From an uncultured Bacteroidales bacterium (lineage in GTDB: Bacteria; Bacteroidota; Bacteroidia; Bacteroidales; ML635J-15), in contig CALDKB010000001.1 in the NCBI GenBank assembly GCA_937899245.1, positions 1 to 51,065 on the forward strand: 51,065 nt of DNA, read 5' to 3'. A program made the translations under genes and the position numbers. Below the pieces are notes generated by a model. It searched no databases. It was not told where the DNA came from and saw only the letters and a list, made by a program, of their open reading frames with translations. This document shows positions 41,336 through 49,000 of this stretch, piece after piece. How positions within the stretch are numbered: the first letter of the stretch is position 1; each line of letters starts with the position of its first letter.

Positions 41336-41823
41336 TATCTTTCGGTTATTTGTTTGCAGATGTTTAGAATTCCTGAATTCGACTCAATTAAAATGCCTTC
41401 GATGCCTGCATTTGCCGCTGCCTCGATGTCGCGTTTTCCATCGCCAATCATTAACGACATTTTCGGGTCGATGTTGTGTTCTGCCATGGCTTTTTCAATC
41501 ATCAGACCTTTGGGCTTGCGGCAAAGGCATTTGCATACGGAGTCGTGGTGAGGACAATAATAAATGTCGTCAACTTGGGTGTCGTATCCGGCAAGGTATT
41601 CGTGCAGCTTGGCGTGCATTGCCTCCAAATCACTTTCGGTGTATAATCCTTTGGCTATTCCGCCCTGATTGGAAATTATTATGACAATGAATCCGGCATC
41701 CTTGAGTGTTTTTATCGCTTTTCCTACGTCTTCAAGTATCTCAAAGTCTTCAACGCGCTCGCAATAATGACCAAGCTCCCTGTTTACCACACCGTCCCTG
41801 TCGAGGAAAACCGCCTTGTTCAT
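41335..41823 (-). CDS. gmhB: HAD phosphatase, GmhB-like
   Basis: 162 residues from ATG 41823; longer upstream frame lies inside holA. The HAD nucleophile motif FLDRDGVVN is at the start, ISNQGGIAKG is motif II, and MIGDGKRDIEAAANAG is motif IV. The zinc-binding loop CPHHDSVCKCLCRKPK is typical of GmhB (D-glycero-D-manno-heptose 1,7-bisphosphate 7-phosphatase). It acts in ADP-heptose synthesis for LPS. It overlaps holA by 4 bases. Confidence 0.88.
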   Translation of the reverse strand: MNKAVFLDRDGVVNRELGHYCERVEDFEILEDVGKAIKTLKDAGFIVIIISNQGGIAKGLYTESDLEAMHAKLHEYLAGYDTQVDDIYYCPHHDSVCKCLCRKPKGLMIEKAMAEHNIDPKMSLMIGDGKRDIEAAANAGIEGILIESNSGILNICKQITER

Positions 41824-42830
41824 ACGTGCAGGATTTTGTATATTAGTTCCTTGTAAATGTCGGCATCGGTGTAACCTGTTCCGCACATACCCTTGCTTTG
41901 TGCATCGGCTTCGCGGATAAATGAAATGATGCTAATGATTTTGCCTACAGGATAGTTCGATGCGGCTTCGGTATATTCCCTTACGAAGAACGGATTTACG
42001 CCGAGCATGGCTGCAAGTCCGTTTTGGCTTCTGTCGGTTGCGTAATGTACTGATAGAATTTTGGAGAAATATTCGAAAAGTTGTTTCGTACATAGCACCA
42101 TTGGCGTGCTTTTGTTGTTCTGTGCAAAATAGTTCACAATCTGGTATGCCTTAAGACTGTTTTTCTGACCTATTGCCTTTTGGAGCTCGAAAATGTTGAA
42201 GTCGCGGTTGATTCCGATATTTTGCGCCACAATATCGGTTGTTATCGGCTTATTGTCGCTTATGGAGTTCTGCAGCTTCTTCATTTCTCCGTCAAGACGC
42301 GATAGGTTGTCGCCAATGTGTTCGTACATTAGTCGCTGCGCATCTGGCATCAATGTTAGATTATACGACTTCGCAAGCGTGTCGATCCATTTCATCATGT
42401 CCTTTTCGTACAGTTTCTTCGACTCGAAGACAACGCCGTTTTTGTCAGCATTCTTTATGACTTTGGTGCGCTTGTCTAATTTTGCGGTGTCTTTCATTGC
42501 CATCACAAAAATTGTCGACTTTAGGGGAGTCTCAAAATAAGAATCAATGTGCTCGTCAAGTTTTAGGTTCTGAGCTTCCTTTACAATTACCACCTGGTAG
42601 TTTGACATCATTGGATACCGCTTGGCCGTTTGTACTAGAAACTTCGTGTCGATGTCCTTGCCGTAGATTACTGTCTGGTTGAATGTCTTTTCCGAATCGT
42701 TTAGCACTTCGTTTGCTATCCGGTCGGTTATCTGGTCGATAAAATAGGATTCTTCTCCGTATAGTAGATATATCGGCTTGTAGATTTTGTTCTTGAGGTC
42801 GCTTAGTATTTGGTCGTATGTATATGCCAT
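41820..42830 (-). CDS. holA: DNA polymerase III subunit delta
   Basis: 336 residues from ATG 42830 (MAYTYDQILSDLKNKIYKPIYLLYGEESYFI); an in-frame ATG at 42851 lies inside the -7 box and is rejected. The N-terminal LLYGEE block, the AAA+-like fold without a working Walker A, and C-terminal ADAQSKG are typical of HolA. Delta is the clamp-loader wrench that opens the beta ring. It heads the operon with HAD and aminotransferase genes. Confidence 0.93.
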   Translation of the reverse strand: MAYTYDQILSDLKNKIYKPIYLLYGEESYFIDQITDRIANEVLNDSEKTFNQTVIYGKDIDTKFLVQTAKRYPMMSNYQVVIVKEAQNLKLDEHIDSYFETPLKSTIFVMAMKDTAKLDKRTKVIKNADKNGVVFESKKLYEKDMMKWIDTLAKSYNLTLMPDAQRLMYEHIGDNLSRLDGEMKKLQNSISDNKPITTDIVAQNIGINRDFNIFELQKAIGQKNSLKAYQIVNYFAQNNKSTPMVLCTKQLFEYFSKILSVHYATDRSQNGLAAMLGVNPFFVREYTEAASNYPVGKIISIISFIREADAQSKGMCGTGYTDADIYKELIYKILHV

Positions 42831-42848
42831 TATGAAAAATTTACTTTG

Positions 42849-42856
42849 CAAAGATA
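42849..42856 (-). promoter_or_regulatory. holA -7 box
   Basis: TATCTTTG on the minus strand, 18 bases upstream of ATG 42830. Confidence 0.5.
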
Positions 42857-42882
42857 AGTAAGTTGTTTGAATTGTTTTCTAT

Positions 42883-42898
42883 GTTTCTAATAGTTTCT
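42883..42898 (+). repeat. second copy of GTTTCTAATAGTTTCT
   Basis: Identical to 21090-21105 upstream of crcB. It lies in the 213-base gap between the divergent holA and ftsB genes; the rest of the gap holds their promoters only. Confidence 0.6.
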
Positions 42899-43059
42899 CG
42901 CTGTCGCGTTGCAAGTTGCTTGTCGCCGGTGCGGTTGCATATGGTGGGGAGTCCTGAAGTATTTCCGCTAACTTGGAGGCAGCTTTCGCCTGCGAAATAA
43001 TTTAATTAACTTGTTGAAAACTATCTCTGCTTTTTTGTGCCGTGTCGCCACTAAACTAT

Positions 43060-43067
43060 TATTTTTG
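43060..43067 (+). promoter_or_regulatory. ftsB -7 box
   Basis: TATTTTTG ends 2 bases before the first ATG (43070) and 5 bases before the second (43073). TTTG at 43034-43037 gives a long 22-base spacer. The mRNA may be leaderless. Confidence 0.5.
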
Positions 43068-43069
43068 CA

Positions 43070-43390
43070 ATGATGAAAGAAAAATTCAAGGGAATAGTAG
43101 AGAAAGTTAAAGGCTGGTCATCCCGCTATCTGCTGCTGGGTGTCGTGGCCGTATTTTTGATATGGCTGGTATTTTTCGACGAGTTTAATCTTATCGACCG
43201 CTTTGAAAAGGAAAGCGAGCTTCACGAATTGCGCGAAAACGAAAAATACTATGAGGAACAGATACGCGAGGACAGCACTCGTCTCAACGAACTGATGTCG
43301 GGCAAGGAGGAACTCGAGAAGTTTGCCCGCGAGCAGTACTACATGAAGGAGGAGGATGAAGACATTTTCCTTGTTATCCCTGAAGATTAA
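43070..43390 (+). CDS. ftsB: septum formation initiator family protein (FtsB/DivIC-like)
   Basis: 106 residues, or 105 if the second ATG (43073) is used. One membrane helix (residues about 20-36), then a coiled coil rich in Glu/Lys (ESELHELRENEKYYEEQI), and the family end FAREQYYMKEEDEDIFLV. FtsB/DivIC links early and late divisome proteins at the septum. It lies 28 bases before mutS2 in the same direction. The -7 box position makes the second ATG and a nearly leaderless mRNA plausible. Confidence 0.9.
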   Translation: MMKEKFKGIVEKVKGWSSRYLLLGVVAVFLIWLVFFDEFNLIDRFEKESELHELRENEKYYEEQIREDSTRLNELMSGKEELEKFAREQYYMKEEDEDIFLVIPED

Positions 43391-43418
43391 TTGTTCATTG
43401 TAAATAGTTCATTGCTTT

Positions 43419-45890
43419 GTGGTTTACCCCGAAAATTTTGAATCAAAAATAGGTTTCGACAAGATACGCGCCTTGATAAAGTCGGAATGCATGGCAGCTC
43501 CGGCAAAATGTATTGTTGACGAAATTGCTTTCTCGTCGGATTTGAATATCATCAGGAAGTCGCTTTCGCAAGTGTCGGAGATGATGACCGTATGCATGCT
43601 CAAGGACAATTATCCGGCCAACAACTATTCCGATGTGTCGGCGGCCGCTTCAAGAATGCGTGTCGAAGGAACCTGCCTGCAGCTTTTCGAGCTTGTTGAT
43701 ATTCGTACCGTCCTGGAAAATTGTCGTGCTTTGCGCGCCTTCTTCCGTACCGACGAAAAAAACGAGTTCCCAAACTTGAAAGTCCTCGTCGATTCGATAA
43801 ATTTCCCAACATATATCTACGACCGTATTCTGTCGGTTCTTACGAAAAACGGAACAATCAAGGACACCGCTTCGCCCGAGTTGCACGATATTCGCAAGTC
43901 GCTTATCTCTACACAAGATTCAGTAACGCATAAGCTGAATTCCATTCTTTCGTCGTTCCGTGAACAGGGGTGGGTGAGCAAGGACTTGTCGGCAACCATG
44001 GTCAACGGACGTTTGGTATTGCCAATCGAGACGACCTATAAGCGCCGTGTGCAAGGTTTTGTCCACGATGAGTCGGCAAGTGGAAAAACTTCTTATATCG
44101 AACCGCAGGAAGTGCTTGAAATGAACAACCATATCCGCGAACTCGAACTTGCCGAGGCACGCGAAATACAAAAGATACTTTACGACCTTACATGCGAGTT
44201 CCGTCCGTATGCCGACGACTTGAAACAGATTTCGCGCACTATTGCCGAACTCGACTTTATTCGTGCCAAGGCAAAGTTTGCAATAAGCATCGAGGCAATT
44301 ATTCCTGCTGTCCACAAAGAACCCTGTCTGGACATTGTCCGTGGCAAGCATCCGCTTTTGTACTTGACATTGAAGAAGGAACATCGCGAAATTGTGCCTA
44401 CATCTTTCCGCTTGGATTCTGAAAATCGTATTTTGCTGATTTCCGGACCAAATGCTGGCGGTAAGAGTGTGTGCCTAAAGACGGCTGCCATTCTTTCGTA
44501 TATGCTTCAGTGCGGATTGCCAGTGCCTGTTGGCGGTGCAAGTTCGTTTGGAATTTTCAAGAATATTCTTCTCGACATTGGCGACCAGCAGTCTATCGAA
44601 AACGATTTGAGTACATACAGTTCGCATTTGGTGAATATGAAGTATTTCCTGAAGAATGCCGGACAAGAAACTTTGCTTTTCATCGACGAATTTGGTTCCG
44701 GAACCGATCCGATTATTGGAGGAACTATTGCCGAGGCCATTCTCGAGGAACTCAACAAGACCGGAACTTTCGGAATGATAACTACGCATTACACAAACCT
44801 GAAGGTTTTCGCTTCCGAGGCCGAAGGAATAATCAACGGTGCAATGCTTATCGACCACACGAATATGCAGCCGACATTCATTCTCGAAGTCGGAATTCCC
44901 GGTTCGTCCTATGCTGTCGAAATTGCCCGCCGTATTGGTTTGCCCGAGGCAATTATCAGCAAGGTAGTGGAAAAATCGGGCAACCAGCAGATGAATATCG
45001 ACCGTTTTCTGCGCGAGCTTATGCGCGACAAGAAATATTGGGAACGTAAGCGCAAGCAGGTCAACGAGCAGAACAAAAAGGTTGATGAGGCGTTGCAGAA
45101 AAACCTTGAGGAACTGGAACTTATCAAGACCAAGCGCAAACAGATTATCGAAAGTGCGCGCGCTGAAGCCGAGCAGCTTCTCAATGGAGTAAACAAGCAG
45201 ATTGAAAATACCATTTCCGAAATCAAGCATAGCAATGCCGACAAGGAGAAGACCAAGGAAATACGCGAGGAAATAAAGCAGTTCAAGGAAGAATTTGAGA
45301 AATCCAAGGAGGCGGACGACAACGAATTTGCACGTCGTTACGAATATGTGAAGCGCAAGATAGAGGAACGCGAAGCGCGGAAGCTGGCGCGCGAAAAGGA
45401 AAAGAAAATAGAGATAATTCCTATCGACGAGAGCAAAATCAATATTGGCAGCAAAGTTCGTGTGGCGGGTCAGGAGGCCATTGGCGATGTTACGGGACTA
45501 ACCGAAAGGACCGCCGTTGTTTGCTTCGGAAGTCTTTATATGTCGGTGGCGCTCGACAGGTTGCAGAAGGTCTCGCAGGAAGATTTTGCCAACCAGCGCA
45601 AGCAGTTGTCGGTAAATTCGGCCATTTATTCCGAAAAAGCACTGAATTTCAAGCCGTATATCGATGTTCGTGGCGACCGTACCGACGAGGCATTGCGCAA
45701 GATAGAAGAACTTGTCGATGCAGCCGTTATGCTAAGCCATCACGAACTGAAAATTCTTCACGGACGAGGCAACGGCATTCTTCGCCAGAACATTCGCCAG
45801 TATCTGAAAACTATTCCGCAGGTAAAGTCTATTGCCGACGAAGACATAAGGTTTGGTGGCGACGGAATAACGGTTGTGAAGCTGGACTAG
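43419..45890 (+). CDS. mutS2: MutS2 (endonuclease MutS2/ribosome-splitting ATPase)
   Basis: 823 residues from a GTG at 43419, placed because the family starts xYPENFESKIGFDKIR. MutS core and lever regions, ATPase with Walker A GPNAGGKSVCLKT and Walker B TLLFIDEFGSGTDP, a long Lys/Glu coiled coil (about 515-650), and a C-terminal Smr domain (LKILHGRGNGIL). The N-terminal mismatch domain of MutS is absent, as expected. MutS2 suppresses recombination and, in Bacillus, rescues collided ribosomes. Confidence 0.95.
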   Translation: MVYPENFESKIGFDKIRALIKSECMAAPAKCIVDEIAFSSDLNIIRKSLSQVSEMMTVCMLKDNYPANNYSDVSAAASRMRVEGTCLQLFELVDIRTVLENCRALRAFFRTDEKNEFPNLKVLVDSINFPTYIYDRILSVLTKNGTIKDTASPELHDIRKSLISTQDSVTHKLNSILSSFREQGWVSKDLSATMVNGRLVLPIETTYKRRVQGFVHDESASGKTSYIEPQEVLEMNNHIRELELAEAREIQKILYDLTCEFRPYADDLKQISRTIAELDFIRAKAKFAISIEAIIPAVHKEPCLDIVRGKHPLLYLTLKKEHREIVPTSFRLDSENRILLISGPNAGGKSVCLKTAAILSYMLQCGLPVPVGGASSFGIFKNILLDIGDQQSIENDLSTYSSHLVNMKYFLKNAGQETLLFIDEFGSGTDPIIGGTIAEAILEELNKTGTFGMITTHYTNLKVFASEAEGIINGAMLIDHTNMQPTFILEVGIPGSSYAVEIARRIGLPEAIISKVVEKSGNQQMNIDRFLRELMRDKKYWERKRKQVNEQNKKVDEALQKNLEELELIKTKRKQIIESARAEAEQLLNGVNKQIENTISEIKHSNADKEKTKEIREEIKQFKEEFEKSKEADDNEFARRYEYVKRKIEEREARKLAREKEKKIEIIPIDESKINIGSKVRVAGQEAIGDVTGLTERTAVVCFGSLYMSVALDRLQKVSQEDFANQRKQLSVNSAIYSEKALNFKPYIDVRGDRTDEALRKIEELVDAAVMLSHHELKILHGRGNGILRQNIRQYLKTIPQVKSIADEDIRFGGDGITVVKLD

Positions 45891-45978
45891 GAAATCTGCC
45901 TGTCGTCAAAAAAAATGTTGTTTATGCATGTAACTCGACTGGTTGTTTGTAAAATTTAATCTTTTTTGCATTTTTTAT

Positions 45979-46008
45979 TTTGAGCATAAAAATCTTTTTT
46001 TACTTTTG
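45979..46008 (+). promoter_or_regulatory. promoter of the right-edge protease gene
   Basis: TTTG (45979-45982), 18 bases, TACTTTTG (46001-46008). The -7 box sits in an imperfect dyad (TTTACTTTTGCAAAAAGTAA) that could be an operator or an early hairpin. Confidence 0.7.
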
Positions 46009-46087
46009 CAAAAAGTAAAATATAAATAATATGAGAAGAGTAATTATGCAAACGGATAGAATTCTATTCTGCTTTAATTTAAAATTA

Positions 46088-49000
46088 ATGAAAGCTGGCA
46101 AAATGATGCTAGTGGTGTTTGTGTTGCTATTGCTGAACTTGGGAGTTAAAGCGCAGGCTGTAAGTTTGTCGCCGGAGCAATGCGGACATACTATACAATA
46201 TGGCGAGCCGATATTCTGTACGGCAAACGACAGTGCAACTGAATATGAGTTCAAGTTTTTTAATGATGAAGATACGATAATTCTCTCGACAAACAGCAAC
46301 TATATTGGAGTTGAGAGATATAAAGTATATTTGAAGGCACATACGCTATATAATGTTGCCGTAAGGTATATGGTTGATAGTGTTTACTCGAATTACGGCG
46401 ACACCTGCACTACCGAGGTATATCTGGATTGGTATTACGCGGAGCTGCAAAAAAACAAATTCATGCATTCCGGTCAAACGCCAAACTTGCGGCGCGAAAG
46501 TATTAATACCGATACGACCTATGAGTTTCCCGTCGTGTTTCATGTAGTTGTGCCGTGTTGGTTTTCCGGAGAACCGCAAGAGTACCTTCATCCGGATTTG
46601 ATAGAGAGGCAACTGGAAATAATAAATAAGGTTTTCGGCGGAGAATATGCCCATGCAGGGGACTCCGTATTTAATACTGGCATACGCTTCTGCCTTGCGA
46701 CAAAATATTATGATGGCAATGATTACAGCGACAGCATAAAGTTTGATTATGCAGGGAAAACATACTATGGCATCACATACAATAAATCGAACCGACCAGT
46801 AGTCGGCCTACAGAATGGAGAAACCATAGCCTTTCCTGGTGTCGAATGCATAGCAAACCCCACCTGCGGTTATTACGATTTGTTTCCGCCGGACAAATAC
46901 CTGAACATATTTATTTTCGACAGTCTGGAGGAATCCAGCAGTTATGGGGAGGCCTGTTCAAGAGCCTTGCTTCCTCTTCGACCGTTAGCGTTTGTTCGTA
47001 TAAGGAAGGATGTCGTTGGCGGGAATCGCATGTTGACCACCGTTGGCAGGGACAAAGGTTTTACAGCCCCGCATGAACTGGGGCATTTTTTCGGATTGTG
47101 CCATACTCCAGATGTAATTCCCCCGTGTGAATCATGTACATCCTGCTTGGATACCAGCCATTTTTCGGCGAGAGCATATGGGATGAACATAATGAGCTAC
47201 CGAAATGATGGCGAGAGAAGAGGATTTTCGGAAGGACAGCGGATAAGGATGATTGAGGTTATAGAACAGGAACATCAAGGACTCTCCCGCGCATCAACAC
47301 CAAGGAAATGCGAGCAGTCGGCAAATTTATATTCACCCCGGATAGCATATCCGCAAGCAGGAGTGGTATGTATGGACTTGAACGACACCATTGTTGTCGC
47401 GGTTGATGACATTTCGATGGTAAGAGAGATTTCAATAAACGGGATTTCTATTGACCTAAACGACAGTGCGAGCGTGATATATTCCGGAACAACAACCATA
47501 AAGCTTCCGAATTTACTTGGTATAGCAGGAACATATAATATAGAGGTATCTTGCGGATTTACCGACAACCATAACAATTGGCACACCGTATCCCAAGAAT
47601 ACACTGTTATTGACTGCAGCGAGATGGAACTAGACGCCACAAAATCCCAGTGGTATTTTGACAGCTATGTCAGCCTCGACTTCAGGAATGGCATCGGGCA
47701 GCTGAAAACGGACTCGCAGATGGACGCAAATCCCTCCGAATCCTGTGTCTGCGACGACAGCGGCGCACTTCTTTTCTATACGGACGGTGCTAAAATCTGG
47801 AATTCTCAGCACCAGCTTCTGGCAAGCAATCCGGGACCAGGCAATGATGTTGGCGCAAGGGGGACAATAATATTTAAGTGCTCGGATTCAAAATATGCAA
47901 TAGTAAGCCTGTGCCACGTTTCAAATGGCAACACCTCCAGTTTGAACTATTGCATTCTTGATGTCACCAGCCTTGATTCTCCGGTAGCATGGAGACAGCT
48001 AACCACAAGATATAATAGTTTGTCCATATTGTCTGCTGTACCGACGGGCGAAAACGGAAAATACTGGCTACTGTCAACGTCAAAAGCCAGCGACGGGTAC
48101 CACAGATGGATTGCCAAGCTGTCGGTAACAGATACGGCAATAAGTATAGAAGACAACACTGAGAGAGAGCTAAGTGACACTTTGTCGGCAACCGAAATGC
48201 CTCCATTTGTAATAAAAGTGTCTCCGACTTCGGAATTTGTTGTCTATGAAACGGAAAGTTATGTATCCTTATATCGCTTCAATGCGCGAACTGGGCAGTT
48301 TCCTGAAAACAGATGCAACTTTGAGAATTTTGTAAAAAAAATGACAACGGCTTTCAGCCGCAGCGGAAGATTCCTGTACACGGGAACTGTATCCCTCCAA
48401 AACACAGGGAACCCTATAATAGAGATCAAACAGAACGATTTGAGCAAGCTCGACGGTTGCAACTGCTACATGCCGCAAATAACGGTCTGCCAGTATGAAG
48501 ACCCGATGAACAATATGACGACCATAAACATGCAGGAGGGTCCGGATGGAAGAATATATATAGGAAGATATTCGGAGGAAATTCCAAATAATGCCCGAAT
48601 GATAGGGGTCATACTAAATCCGGAGGTGCGCGACAGCACTGAAGGATCCAACAACGACTGCGGAGCAGTAGTTCCATATCTTGAATACGAAGAGTCTTCC
48701 CTGATGTACAATCACCAGAATTTTCCGAATTTCGTATATGCCACCTTCACCGATACCTGCAAAGCCGGTTTCCTCGTATGCTCGGATTCATGCGACGCAA
48801 GGTTTCTCAATATTGTAAACCTCTCGTCCACAGTGCATAACCGCTGGGTATTCATCGACGTGGAAACAGGTGAACCTATCGACTCTGTCGACACATTCTC
48901 CGCCGCTAGCAATGGTGACCCCGAAATCCCTCAGTCGGTATGGAGACATCGGCATATAATAATAAGACAGATTAACGATTGCGACATCGTGTTTGAAAAG

